Positions 35,115-45,568 of a DNA stretch of 64,000 nucleotides are shown piece after piece. The first letter of the stretch is position 1. Every line of letters starts with the position of its first letter. This stretch comes from Candidatus Thiodiazotropha endolucinida (lineage in GTDB: Bacteria > Pseudomonadota > Gammaproteobacteria > Chromatiales > Chromatiaceae), in contig NZ_MARB01000008.1 of assembly GCF_001715975.1 (NCBI RefSeq), forward strand, positions 1 through 64,000, given 5' to 3'. A model generated the notes under the pieces. The model was given only the letters and a program-made list of their open reading frames with translations. It was not told the origin of the DNA and ran no database searches. Made by a program: the position numbers and the translations under genes.

Positions 35115-37421
35115 TTACTGTATGGCTCTGGTCGCGTGGGCGCTGAATTCCTCGGCGGGTTTGAATCCCACGAGCCGGTAGTTCTTGCGCTCCCGTCCAT
35201 CACTGCCGTAAAAGATGATGGCAGGCGGGCCGGGTAGGCCGAAATGCTCCTGCAACAATGCCTGGTCGATGTCGTCATTGGCGGTGACATCGGCCTGCAG
35301 CAGGTGTGTATTGGCAAGCGCATTGATCACCTGGGGATCGGAAAAGGTATATTTCTCCATCTCTTTGCAGGAGACGCACCAGTCGGCATAGAAGTCCAGC
35401 ATCACCGGTTTCCCCTGACTGCTGGCAAAAGCGACCTCGCGTTGCAGGTCGTCCAAGCTTTTGATGCGTTTGAATTGAAGTTCCTGATGACCCTGGGCAC
35501 TGCCAGCGCCTCCAGCTATGGCAATCCCGCGAAGTGGTTGCAAGGTATCCTTACCGCCTGCAGCAGCGCCGACCAACATCAATGTGCCGTAGACCAGAAA
35601 CACGAAACCGAGACCTTTCCACAGCTTCTGCCAACCACTTGCCTCGATCTCCAGATTGCGCAGGGCTCCCATGTAGATTGCGGAGACGATGAAGAGGATG
35701 CCCCAGAGCAGCATAGCGATATCGGCCGGGATGATACGCTCAAGCAGGATGATGGCGACAGCCAGCAGGGCGACACCGAATACGGCCTTGACGGCATCCA
35801 TCCAACTGCCGGCACGCGGCAGCAGCTTACCGGCGGAGGTGCCGATTGCAATCACCGGCGTTCCCATGCCCATACTGAGGGTAAACAGGGCCAAGCCTCC
35901 CAGCAGCGCGTCACCGGTCTGGCCGATGTAGATCAGCGCACCCGCCAACGGTGGTGCGACACAGGGGCCGACTATCAGGGCAGAGAGAAATCCCATGATG
36001 GCAACCCCGGTGAGGGAGCCGCCCTGTTGTCTGTTGCTGACTTCGGTAAGACGGCTCTGCAGGCTGCTGGGCAGTTGCAGGTCATAGAAACCAAACATTG
36101 ACAAGGCCAGCAGGACAAAGACCAAGGCAAAGGCACTGAGTATCCATGGGTTCTGAAAATAGGCCTGCAGGTTTTCGCCGAACATTCCGGCCAGAACCCC
36201 TGCAATGGTATAGGTGATCGCCATCGCCAATACATAGACCAGTGATAGTATGAAGGCCTTCTGTGTGGTGATCTTGTCGCCGTGTCCCGCAATGATGCCG
36301 GAAAGAATGGGGATCATGGGAAAGATGCAAGGTGTAAATGCCAATCCCAGACCGAGTAGAAAAAAGAGACCGATGATAAGCAGGATTGACCCGCCTTTCA
36401 TGGTTTCGGTGATCTCGTCCAGTTCAGAGATCGGCTCATTGGAGGATGCGGTCGGTGGGGTGCCGGCGGGGCTTATGGTTTCGTTTGCCTCTGCCTCGGA
36501 GATGGCTGGCAGTGCGAGGGTGAACTGTTTGTTGATAGGCGGATAGCATACGCCGATCTCGGCGCACCCCTGATAACCCACGTTCAATGTGACCTCTGCT
36601 GCTTCCGTGCTGCTTCTTACCAGTGGCAGGATGAGATCTATCTCGTCGTGGTAAACGGCAACTTCGCCAATGGTGCCATCGGGCCTAACCGTATCCTGCT
36701 TGATCTCCGGATCAGGTAGTGTGAACTGACCCAGGGCAACTCCCTGGTTCTCGCCTGTGGAAAGTATAATCTTATCGTGATAGAGATAGGTCCCTTCAGC
36801 GATACTCCAGTAGAGGCGGAGATGAGTTCCATCCTCGACGGTTACCGAGAGTTTATAGGCCTCTTCCGGATCCAGCAGGTCATCTTCGATATTGTTGTCA
36901 AACAGTTGATTCGAAGCTGAATCGCCGATGTCGAATAATGGCTCACCGACGGCTGCGGTGCGATTGCCGGCTGCAATCGGCTCCAGTGCCAGTCGTATCT
37001 CCTGCATGTGCGGCGGAAAGCAGATTCCCAGGTCCGCACAGCCCTGAGAGCGGGCCTTTAACAATAGTGTTTCCTGGGATCCCTGCATGCGACGAATCGG
37101 GATTTCCGCAGTGGCTTTATTGCGATAGACGGCGACCTCGCCGAAGAATTCGTCGTTCTTTATCTTGGCTTGCGATAGTTTCGGTTCTCCGATTTCTATG
37201 CCTATAGTGTCGCTGTCGAACTGGATCTTGTCGCGATACATGTAGTAGCCGTCGGCAATGCGCCATTCTACGAGGAGCTTTTCCGTGCCATCGGTGCGGC
37301 CGGAGATCTGGAAGGCCTGGTCGGGCAACAACAGGTCTTCCTCGTTCCATGCCGCCATGCTCAGGCTGGATAACACCAGCAGCATCAGGAACATTGTTAT
37401 CAAGTCTATTCTTTTGTGCAT
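35115..37421 (-). CDS. dsbD: Thiol:disulfide interchange protein DsbD with two alpha domains
   Basis: A 768-residue protein, about 200 longer than E. coli DsbD. After a signal sequence there are two tandem periplasmic DsbD-alpha domains (about 25-155 and 185-315), each with its own Cys pair (CADLGICFPP and CAEIGVCYPP) and a shared WxIAxGxYxYxDKI motif. The eight-helix beta domain (about 345-600) has the Cys residues in FTPCIFPM and VGPCVAPP. The thioredoxin-like gamma domain has CxxC in ADWCVSCKE (about 675). It moves electrons from cytoplasmic thioredoxin to the periplasm for disulfide isomerisation and cytochrome maturation. It overlaps cutA by 16 bases. Confidence 0.95.
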   Translation of the reverse strand: MHKRIDLITMFLMLLVLSSLSMAAWNEEDLLLPDQAFQISGRTDGTEKLLVEWRIADGYYMYRDKIQFDSDTIGIEIGEPKLSQAKIKNDEFFGEVAVYRNKATAEIPIRRMQGSQETLLLKARSQGCADLGICFPPHMQEIRLALEPIAAGNRTAAVGEPLFDIGDSASNQLFDNNIEDDLLDPEEAYKLSVTVEDGTHLRLYWSIAEGTYLYHDKIILSTGENQGVALGQFTLPDPEIKQDTVRPDGTIGEVAVYHDEIDLILPLVRSSTEAAEVTLNVGYQGCAEIGVCYPPINKQFTLALPAISEAEANETISPAGTPPTASSNEPISELDEITETMKGGSILLIIGLFFLLGLGLAFTPCIFPMIPILSGIIAGHGDKITTQKAFILSLVYVLAMAITYTIAGVLAGMFGENLQAYFQNPWILSAFALVFVLLALSMFGFYDLQLPSSLQSRLTEVSNRQQGGSLTGVAIMGFLSALIVGPCVAPPLAGALIYIGQTGDALLGGLALFTLSMGMGTPVIAIGTSAGKLLPRAGSWMDAVKAVFGVALLAVAIILLERIIPADIAMLLWGILFIVSAIYMGALRNLEIEASGWQKLWKGLGFVFLVYGTLMLVGAAAGGKDTLQPLRGIAIAGGAGSAQGHQELQFKRIKSLDDLQREVAFASSQGKPVMLDFYADWCVSCKEMEKYTFSDPQVINALANTHLLQADVTANDDIDQALLQEHFGLPGPPAIIFYGSDGRERKNYRLVGFKPAEEFSAHATRAIQ

Positions 37422-37729
37422 CTCTCCACCCAGTCGATGTAATCGTCCAGCCCCTGCTCTACAGGGACTGCGATGATTTCCGGAAGTTCATAGGGATGTT
37501 GTGCCCGGAGCGTTGCCTCCACATTGTTATATTGTTGTTTAGTTGTCTTGATCAGCAGCAGGATCTCTTCAGACTCTTCCAGCCTTCCCTGCCAATGGTA
37601 TACGGAGGTTACGGGCGGGGAGAGGTTGACGCAGGCTGCCAGCCTCTGCTCCAGCAATGACCTGGAGAGCTTTAGTGCAGTCTCCCTGTCCGGTGCGGTA
37701 CAGAGAATCAAGAGGAGTGGTGTCGGCAT
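37406..37729 (-). CDS. cutA: Divalent-cation tolerance protein CutA
   Basis: A 107-residue trimeric CutA1. The family core is visible: RLAACVNLSPPVTSVYHWQG, LLLIKTTKQQYNNVEA and HPYELPEIIAVPVEQGLDDY. In E. coli mutants affect copper tolerance, but the molecular role is not settled. I start at MPTPLLLILCTAPD (37729), where the fold begins. It overlaps the dsbD start, and cutA next to dsbD is a conserved pair. Confidence 0.95.
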   Translation of the reverse strand: MPTPLLLILCTAPDRETALKLSRSLLEQRLAACVNLSPPVTSVYHWQGRLEESEEILLLIKTTKQQYNNVEATLRAQHPYELPEIIAVPVEQGLDDYIDWVERCTKE

Positions 37730-37881
37730 TGGCGGAAAATACACTATCCACATGGAACTGGCAAAATTCGCAACGGAGCAGTCGGTGTCTTATGGGAGGA
37801 TGATTCCCAAATAGTTTATGATTGCCGTGATGCATCAAACCATATGCAATTGGCCGGGTTTGGCTCTGATGCGGAAATGAT

Positions 37882-37904
37882 AAAGGCGGCCAAGGGCCGC
37901 CTTT
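37882..37904 (-). terminator. Ten-bp hairpin terminator
   Basis: AAAGGCGGCC and GGCCGCCTTT form a perfect 10-bp stem around AAG. It lies 35 bases past the stop of the CsgG-like gene on the minus strand, and the A/T tail of the stem itself can supply the U-rich end. Confidence 0.7.
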
Positions 37905-37939
37905 GTAGGTAGGCCTCTGGATCAGAGGCGGTGATCGGC

Positions 37940-38776
37940 TCAGTTGCCGACTTTCAGGCGTCCACCCTTGCCCAGGCCACCCTTGACGGTCTGTGCCTTG
38001 TAGTTTCTCAGCGCCTTGACCATCTGGTTGAAGGAATCGGCGAAGGCAGCGGTAATCACCTTGCCTTCCGGGGTGTTGGTGAATGCGCCTGCGCCGCCAC
38101 CGAACAGGCCGCCGAACAGGTTATAGTCAAAGTTCTTTGCATTACCCACGGAGGATGAAACCTGCACCCCTGAGCGGTTGTCCACCAGCAGCAGGGTGGT
38201 GGCGGCCTCGTTGGACTTCAATCCGCCCGCCAGTGCGCCGGCAACGGATCCAAACAAGCCGCCGACAATGCCCTTGACGCCGCCAGTGCCCTTTTCTGAG
38301 AACTGGATACTCGGGTTCATGGTGTAGTCGGCAGCAACCATCTGACCCTTGCCGAAGTTACTCCCTTGGCGCATTTCCCCGGACTTCATCAGGGCACGTT
38401 CCTGCATCATGTTGTTCATCGCTCTGCCGCGTTCGACGACAACGAAACAGTTGGATTGCTGGATCATTGTGCGCAGAACCGGGACTGTGGTGCCCAGTGT
38501 GGGATAGCGATGCCTGTAGGTGGCCCACCAGGGGGCGGACTGGTCTTCAACCACGGCCAGCGTGCCCAGTGTCTCATCGCAGCTCTCCAACGCGCTATTC
38601 GCGCCCTCCGAGGTTTCGCCGCCTGCGGCGCCGGTCACCGTGTGTCCGGATGATCCTCCCATTTTCGGCATTGTCGCTTCACAACCGCTCAGGCCGATGA
38701 AGGCGGCCGCCACTATGGCGGCCAGGGCGGTAAAGCCAGGTGTTCTCTGTAGATTGGTTGATAGTTTCATTTTCAT
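37940..38776 (-). CDS. CsgG-family lipoprotein
   Basis: A 278-residue lipoprotein with the lipobox IGLSGC near residue 35. The mature part has the CsgG pattern: an early VPVLRTMIQQSNCFVVVERG strand-helix unit, the Asn/Met-rich MNNMMQERALMKSG, ADYTMNPSIQFSEK, and a Gly-rich middle (GGLFGSVAGALAGGL) that may line a membrane-inserted loop, then NYKAQTVKGGLG. In curli systems CsgG forms an outer-membrane export channel. No csgA, csgB, csgE or csgF is nearby, so the cargo is unknown; related orphan proteins are common. AGGGA precedes ATG 38776. Confidence 0.8.
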   Translation of the reverse strand: MKMKLSTNLQRTPGFTALAAIVAAAFIGLSGCEATMPKMGGSSGHTVTGAAGGETSEGANSALESCDETLGTLAVVEDQSAPWWATYRHRYPTLGTTVPVLRTMIQQSNCFVVVERGRAMNNMMQERALMKSGEMRQGSNFGKGQMVAADYTMNPSIQFSEKGTGGVKGIVGGLFGSVAGALAGGLKSNEAATTLLLVDNRSGVQVSSSVGNAKNFDYNLFGGLFGGGAGAFTNTPEGKVITAAFADSFNQMVKALRNYKAQTVKGGLGKGGRLKVGN

Positions 38777-39014
38777 CACTTTCCCTTTAACGAACAGATA
38801 ATAATAGCTTGTATTGTGCAATTGCACTCTGGTTTCTTTATGTCGTCAAGTTTGATAAGAACATGAATATTTTTCGAAATCAATTGCCCTAAGAGTGCAG
38901 AATTCAAGCTGATTCAATCCTTGTGCAGAGCAATATAGTCTGCCGGCAAGGTGAATCTGGCTAAGAGGCTTGGAGTCTTGTATGGGCATGGCTCCCCGCG
39001 TAAGCTCTTCCGTT

Positions 39015-39467
39015 ATGAATCCTCTGTTACTCTTTTTGCTGTTATTTGTAGGCGTTCCGCTGGTGGAGCTCTACTTTCTTATTGAGGTGGGTTCCCAGAT
39101 CGGTGCTTTTTCGACGATTTTCCTGACTGTTTTCACTGCCTTGCTCGGTGGTTGGATGGTGCGAACACAGGGCTTTTCAACCCTCTCCAAAGTGCGTGGT
39201 TCGATGGATCGTGGGGAAGTGCCGGCCTTTGAGATGATGGAGGGCGCGGTTTTGCTGGTGTGTGGATTTCTGTTGCTGCTCCCGGGTTTTATCACCGATG
39301 TGGTCGGTTTCGTGTTTCTGGTTCCCCCCGTGCGGCGATGGTTGATTACATTGGGATTGCAACAGGGTGGCGTCATGGGTCCAGCGGGGCCTCCGCCCAA
39401 TGGATCGAACAGAAACCCGGAGAGGCGGGTGATCGAAGGTGAATTCAAGCGCGAGGATGATGAATAA
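39015..39467 (+). CDS. fxsA: FxsA family membrane protein
   Basis: A 150-residue inner-membrane protein. Four hydrophobic segments are visible, starting PLLLFLLLFVGVPLVELYFL, then the family stretch VFTALLGGWMVRTQGFSTL and the FITDVVGFVFLVPPVRRWL end, followed by a polar tail. E. coli FxsA relieves exclusion of phage T7 by the F plasmid. Its normal role is unknown. I start at ATG 39015 to match the family. It lies upstream of the groES region, a frequent neighbour. Confidence 0.88.
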   Translation: MNPLLLFLLLFVGVPLVELYFLIEVGSQIGAFSTIFLTVFTALLGGWMVRTQGFSTLSKVRGSMDRGEVPAFEMMEGAVLLVCGFLLLLPGFITDVVGFVFLVPPVRRWLITLGLQQGGVMGPAGPPPNGSNRNPERRVIEGEFKREDDE

Positions 39468-39479
39468 AAGGCCCTAACT

Positions 39480-39501
39480 CATCCCGGCGTGTGCCGGGAT
39501 G
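39480..39501. terminator. Hairpin between fxsA and ppk2 (convergent)
   Basis: CATCCCGGC and GCCGGGATG form a 9-bp stem with a GTGT loop, 12 bases after the fxsA stop and 16 bases before the end of the convergent ppk2 gene. There is no long T run. It may end both transcripts, or it may be the same repeat element as at 21821-21840. Confidence 0.5.
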
Positions 39502-39516
39502 GGATCGGATTGCCGT

Positions 39517-40335
39517 TTAGGGATATAATTCCGGGACAAATGTCTGGTCGGTGATCGGTGGCCTCACGTAGCCTACGTCGGGGGCGCGATGAGGCAGTTC
39601 GATAGGTTCGGGGGTCAGGTCCTTGTAGGGGATCATGCTTAAGAGATGGGCGATACAGTTGAGCCGGGCGTGTTTCTTGATATCGGAGTTCACCACATAC
39701 CAGGGTGCCTGTTTGATATCGGTGTGAGCAAACATCTCATCTTTCGCCTTTGAGTATTCCAGCCAGCGGGAACGGGACTCCAGGTCCATCGGGCTCAGCT
39801 TCCAGCGCTTGAGCGGTTCTTCCAGTCTGCTCTGGAATCTCCTCTCCTGCTCCTCATCGGATACGGAGAACCAGTATTTGATGAGGATGATACCGGAACG
39901 TACCAACATGCGCTCAAACTCTGGGCAGGAACGCATGAATTCCTGATATTCATCCTCGCTACAGAATCCCATCACCTTCTCGACGCCTGCCCGGTTGTAC
40001 CAACTGCGGTCGAACAGTGCCATCTCGCCGGCAGCGGGCAGATGAGGTACGTAGCGTTGGAAATACCACTGGGTCTGTTCCCTTTCCGTGGGGGCGGGCA
40101 GGGCGACCACGGGGCAGATACGCGGACTGAGGTGTTGGGTGATGCGCTTTATCACGCCACCCTTTCCGGCAGCATCCCGGCCCTCGAAGATGACAACGAC
40201 TTTCAGGCCCTTATGCTTGATCCACTCCTGAAGTTTGACAAGTTCCAGCTGTAACTTGAACAGCTCCTTTTCATAGACCTTGTTGTTGATTTTTTTTGGT
40301 TTTTTGCTTGGCGCCTTTTTTTTAGCTTGAGCCAT
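39517..40335 (-). CDS. ppk2: Polyphosphate kinase 2
   Basis: A 272-residue PPK2 that transfers phosphate between polyphosphate and nucleotides. The basic N-terminus (KKKAPSKKPKK) is followed by Walker A FEGRDAAGKGGVIKR, the LALPAPTEREQTQWYFQRY-like region and Walker B/lid residues FDRSWYNRAGVEKVMGF. One PPK2 domain places it with the single-domain class; whether it prefers ADP or GDP cannot be told. It is transcribed alone. Confidence 0.94.
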   Translation of the reverse strand: MAQAKKKAPSKKPKKINNKVYEKELFKLQLELVKLQEWIKHKGLKVVVIFEGRDAAGKGGVIKRITQHLSPRICPVVALPAPTEREQTQWYFQRYVPHLPAAGEMALFDRSWYNRAGVEKVMGFCSEDEYQEFMRSCPEFERMLVRSGIILIKYWFSVSDEEQERRFQSRLEEPLKRWKLSPMDLESRSRWLEYSKAKDEMFAHTDIKQAPWYVVNSDIKKHARLNCIAHLLSMIPYKDLTPEPIELPHRAPDVGYVRPPITDQTFVPELYP

Positions 40336-40404
40336 TTCAGCCTCCCAGTCTTACGCTTTATTTAAATTGTCAAAGATACAGATTATCCGTGTAAAACCCG
40401 TAGA

Positions 40405-40833
40405 TTACACGATTTCCAGCAGTTCAAGATCGAAGTTCAGAGCCTCCCCTGCCAACGGATGATTGCCGTCGATAGTCGCATCCTTGTCGCTGAGAGCGGT
40501 AACAACCACATTGAAATGTTCGCCATTCGGGCTTTGTGCCTGAAGATGCATGCCCACCTCGATATTCAGATCATCGGGGAAGTGCTCCAGTGGAACCTTC
40601 TCGATGAGGGCGTCGTTACGCTGACCATAGGCATCATCAGCGGCAATATGGATCGTTTTCTGGTCACCGACCTGCATACCCTCCACGCCCGTTTCGAAGC
40701 CGGGGATAACCGCTCTTTCGCCAAGGGTGAATTCGAATGGTTCCCGATCTACCGAAGAATCGAATTGGGTTCCGTCATCCAGCGTGCCGGTGTAGTGGAT
40801 GCGGACGGTATCACCCTGTTTGGCTTGCCTCAT
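40405..40833 (-). CDS. FKBP-type peptidyl-prolyl isomerase (SlyD/SlpA-like)
   Basis: A 142-residue prolyl isomerase. The FKBP part is split around an inserted flap domain (about 70-120), as in SlyD. Seen are VRIHYTGTLDDGTQFDSS, ERAVIPGFETGVEGMQ, then PDDLNIEVGMHLQAQ and the SlyD-type end GNHPLAGEALNFDLELLEI. The His/Cys-rich metal tail of SlyD is absent, so it is closer to SlpA (FkpB). It is divergent from groES. Confidence 0.92.
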   Translation of the reverse strand: MRQAKQGDTVRIHYTGTLDDGTQFDSSVDREPFEFTLGERAVIPGFETGVEGMQVGDQKTIHIAADDAYGQRNDALIEKVPLEHFPDDLNIEVGMHLQAQSPNGEHFNVVVTALSDKDATIDGNHPLAGEALNFDLELLEIV

Positions 40834-40945
40834 GATTGGCCTCTTGCTGTATAGCTTTGGTGTAAATACGGTAATTATCACACAGATTGGGCCCAACGTG
40901 CTGGATAGGTGGCAATCTGCCGTTGAAAAATCTCCCCAGACAGCC

Positions 40946-40973
40946 TTGACTAACAGCTTTTTCCCTCTATTAT
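40946..40973 (+). promoter_or_regulatory. Promoter of groES-groEL
   Basis: TTGACT (40946-40951), a 16-base spacer and TATTAT (40968-40973). The -10 end touches the CIRCE operator, so repressor binding would block polymerase. The CTTGA and CCCTCTAT pieces also resemble a sigma-32 promoter. Confidence 0.7.
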
Positions 40974-40999
40974 TAGCACTCAGTTCTGGTGAGTGCTAA
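40973..40999. promoter_or_regulatory. CIRCE operator (HrcA binding site)
   Basis: TTAGCACTC, nine bases, GAGTGCTAA: a perfect match to the CIRCE consensus. HrcA bound here represses chaperonin genes until heat stress. No hrcA gene is in the window, so it must lie elsewhere. Confidence 0.95.
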
Positions 41000-41069
41000 C
41001 AGCCTTGCCTGGTAACAAGAACCCAATATCGATTTTTCAGAAAAACCATTTATTGAGGAGAATCAGTCG

Positions 41070-41360
41070 ATGAATATTCGTCCGCTGCACGATCGCGTGA
41101 TCGTTCGTCGTAAGGAAGAGGAGCGCACCAGCCCAGGTGGCATTGTGCTCCCTGATGCAGCTACCGAGAAACCTGTTCTTGGTGAAATACTCGCTGTCGG
41201 CAACGGTAAGGTCACCGAAAGCGGTGAGGCCCGGCCGTTGGATGTCAAGGTCGGAGATAAGGTGCTGTTTGGCAAATACTCCGGTACTGAAGTGAAGTTG
41301 GGTGGTGAGGAAGTTCTCGTCATGCGTGAAGAAGACATCATGGGTGTGATCGAAGACTAA
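41070..41360 (+). CDS. groES: Co-chaperonin GroES
   Basis: A 96-residue 10-kDa chaperonin that caps the GroEL ring. It has [19 protein letters not shown], the mobile loop with [15 protein letters not shown], and [19 protein letters not shown]. It is preceded by GAGGAG at a normal distance and lies 70 bases after CIRCE. groEL follows after 77 bases in the same operon. Confidence 0.99.
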   Translation: MNIRPLHDRVIVRRKEEERTSPGGIVLPDAATEKPVLGEILAVGNGKVTESGEARPLDVKVGDKVLFGKYSGTEVKLGGEEVLVMREEDIMGVIED

Positions 41361-41434
41361 TCCCTGAACTTTCGAACACAGAACGATACAGGCAAGCCCT
41401 GGTAAAGATTCTCAACATTTACCCAAGGAATTAA

Positions 41435-43081
<1,647 letters not shown>

Positions 43082-43110
43082 TTCGCCCTACAGACAGATA
43101 ACCTGTCGTT

Positions 43111-43143
43111 AAGCCCCACGCCTCTACAGGCGTGGGGCTTTTT
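43111..43143 (+). terminator. Intrinsic terminator of groES-groEL
   Basis: AAGCCCCACGCCT pairs with AGGCGTGGGGCTT (13 bp) around CTAC, followed by T. A textbook rho-independent terminator. Confidence 0.95.
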
Positions 43144-43243
43144 GCATTGTACAAGTAAATTTTTTCCCGTTTGTGCCGTTATCTGTATTGGTTGAGGATT
43201 TTATTTTTGACGGAGGGATGCGTCTTTCTATCGGGGAAAAGTC

Positions 43244-45508
43244 ATGTTCAGGAATATCGGCATCACACCGCGGTTTGTCATTGCTACAGTCCTGGCTGTT
43301 GTTATCGTTCTTGCGATCACCCTCTCGGCCGCCTTTAACTTCATGGGTGGTGCACTGCACTCGGCGGAAGAGAATGAGATGCAGGAGATCTTTAAAACCG
43401 TAGTGGCAGGGATCGAGTCTGAAGGGCGTCTCGCCAAGGCAATGAGTGCCTTGGTTGCCGGTATTCCCGAGGTTCAGGGCTATTTCGCCAGTCGTGATCG
43501 CGCCGCGCTGGAACAGCTCTTCGTGCCTGGCTTCCAGGCATTGAAAAAAGAGTATGGCGTGCGCCAGTTTCAGTTTCATGAACCGCCGGCCACCTCTTTT
43601 CTGAGAGTTCACAAGCCTGCCAAGTTTGGCGATGATCTTTCCTCTTTCCGTCTCACCGTGGTGGAAGGTAATAAGAGTAAAAAGGTGATACAGGGCCTGG
43701 AGGTGGGTGTTGCCGGTCTCGGTGTGCGGGGGTTGGTGCCTGTCAGTCATGATGGTCAGCATGTGGGAACCGTGGAGTTCGGCATGTCTTTCGGCCAGTC
43801 TTTTTTCGACGAGTATTCCAAGAATCATGAAATAGACATGGAGCTCTACATCAACCGCAACGGCACGATGGATAGGTTTGCCACCACCATGGCGGGCAAC
43901 GACCTTGTCGGTATGCAGCAGCTGAAGGGTTTGGGTGCCGAAAAGCACATTTTCGACAAGGGCGAACTCGACGGCAAGCCTGTCGCCTACTATGCGGCAT
44001 CGGTAAAGAACTACTCAGGTGAGTCCATCGGTGTATTGGTGCTGGCAAAAGATCGTAGCTATTTCGCGGATTCCATGTCGAATCTGATGATGATGGTGAT
44101 TGGATTGGGTCTGCTCTCCGTTTTGCTGATCGGGTCGATGGTGTGGCTGATCAGTCGTGGTGTGGTGAAGCCGATTTGCGATGCCGCCGTAGCGATGGAA
44201 GGAATCGCCTCTGCTGAAGGTGATCTTACCGTACGCATGGACGAGTCGGGATCTGACGAGGTAACGCGGCTTTCACGGGCCTATAATCTTTTTGCCGACA
44301 AGACCGAGGGAATGATCAAGAAGGTCTCCAATGCGACTGCGAATCTGAGCATCCGGATAGGTGATTTCGCCACACTGGCCGAGCATACCCGGGATGGCAT
44401 CACCAAACAGCATGAGCAGACAACGCAGGTGGCGACGGCGATGACAGAGATGTCGGCGACCGTGCATGAAGTGGCGCAGAATACCACCCAGACTGCAGAG
44501 GCTGCACGGCAGGCCGACCAGCAGGCCAACAGCGGACGGGACGTGGTGAATGCAGTAACCAGCAGCATCGATTCCCTGGCTTCCGAAGTGGGCAGGGCGG
44601 TAGAGACGGTGCGGCATGTGGAGCAGGACAGTGAACGAATCGGATCGGTACTCGACGTCATACGCGGAATCGCGGACCAGACCAACCTGCTGGCATTGAA
44701 TGCGGCCATTGAGGCGGCCCGTGCCGGTGAGCAGGGACGTGGTTTTGCTGTGGTGGCCGATGAGGTCAGAACCCTCGCCAAACGCACTCAGGACTCCACC
44801 GAGGAGATCCAGGAGATGATCGAAAGCCTGCAGACAGGTGTCAGAGAGACGGTCACGGTTATGGAGACCAGCCAACAACAGGCTGCCGAGAGTGTCGACC
44901 ATGCCGGTCGTGCGCATGAGGCCCTCGAGGAGATAACCCGGGTCGTCGATACCATCTCTCAGATGAGCTCCCAGATTGCAACCGCAGCCGAGGAGCAGAG
45001 TGCGGTGGCGGAGGATATCAATCGTAATATCGTCGACATTACCCATGTGGCGGAAGCGACCTCCCAGGATTCGGCCAAGAGTTATGAGGCGAGTGAGGCG
45101 ATGTCGAAAGAGGTCGACCTGCTGGGTAAGCTGTTGTCGGATTTCAATACCGGGGATGCTCACTCCAATCAGTTACAGCAGGCGATGGCCGCGCATCTGA
45201 GCTGGAAGACCAAACTGCGGGGTTTTCTGGATGGCAAAGGGTCCTTGGATGAGCGGGTCGCTTATGATCACAAGGCTTGCGGGTTTGGAGTCTGGTATGA
45301 AAATGTGGGGCGTAAAGAGCTGTCCCATATCAGCGAAATAAACCAGATAGAAAAGCCGCATAGAGAGTTGCATGAACTGATCAAGCGTATAGCCGACCTC
45401 AAGAACAGGGGTGATATGCAGGCTGCCGAGAGGGAGTATCAACGGGTCGGTCCGCTCTCTGAAGAGATCGTACGCATGATGCAGACTATTCAAAGCAAGC
45501 TGAACTGA
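43244..45508 (+). CDS. Methyl-accepting chemotaxis protein with CZB domain
   Basis: A 754-residue chemoreceptor. Membrane helix 1 (about 9-31) and helix 2 (about 281-304) flank a periplasmic sensor of about 250 residues that resembles a double-Cache-type domain ([16 protein letters not shown] and [17 protein letters not shown]). A HAMP domain (about 305-360) is followed by the signalling hairpin with [20 protein letters not shown] and [12 protein letters not shown]. The C-terminus (about 645-740) is a chemoreceptor zinc-binding domain with [12 protein letters not shown], a Cys-Gly-Trp motif (ACGFGVWY) and a PHRELHEL His pair. CZB domains bind zinc and respond to oxidants such as hypochlorite. 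The ligand of the sensor is unknown, and no CheA or CheW gene is nearby. Confidence 0.93.
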   Translation: MFRNIGITPRFVIATVLAVVIVLAITLSAAFNFMGGALHSAEENEMQEIFKTVVAGIESEGRLAKAMSALVAGIPEVQGYFASRDRAALEQLFVPGFQALKKEYGVRQFQFHEPPATSFLRVHKPAKFGDDLSSFRLTVVEGNKSKKVIQGLEVGVAGLGVRGLVPVSHDGQHVGTVEFGMSFGQSFFDEYSKNHEIDMELYINRNGTMDRFATTMAGNDLVGMQQLKGLGAEKHIFDKGELDGKPVAYYAASVKNYSGESIGVLVLAKDRSYFADSMSNLMMMVIGLGLLSVLLIGSMVWLISRGVVKPICDAAVAMEGIASAEGDLTVRMDESGSDEVTRLSRAYNLFADKTEGMIKKVSNATANLSIRIGDFATLAEHTRDGITKQHEQTTQVATAMTEMSATVHEVAQNTTQTAEAARQADQQANSGRDVVNAVTSSIDSLASEVGRAVETVRHVEQDSERIGSVLDVIRGIADQTNLLALNAAIEAARAGEQGRGFAVVADEVRTLAKRTQDSTEEIQEMIESLQTGVRETVTVMETSQQQAAESVDHAGRAHEALEEITRVVDTISQMSSQIATAAEEQSAVAEDINRNIVDITHVAEATSQDSAKSYEASEAMSKEVDLLGKLLSDFNTGDAHSNQLQQAMAAHLSWKTKLRGFLDGKGSLDERVAYDHKACGFGVWYENVGRKELSHISEINQIEKPHRELHELIKRIADLKNRGDMQAAEREYQRVGPLSEEIVRMMQTIQSKLN

Positions 45509-45526
45509 TCTTTGTATATATAACCT

Positions 45527-45565
45527 GGCCCGCTGAGACTTCTGTGCCTGCTCAGCGGGCCTTTT
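45527..45565 (+). terminator. Intrinsic terminator after the chemoreceptor gene
   Basis: GGCCCGCTGAG pairs with CTCAGCGGGCC (11 bp) around a 13-base loop and is followed by TTTT. It lies 18 bases after the stop and before the convergent glutamate-synthase-like gene. Confidence 0.9.
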
Positions 45566-45568
45566 CAT

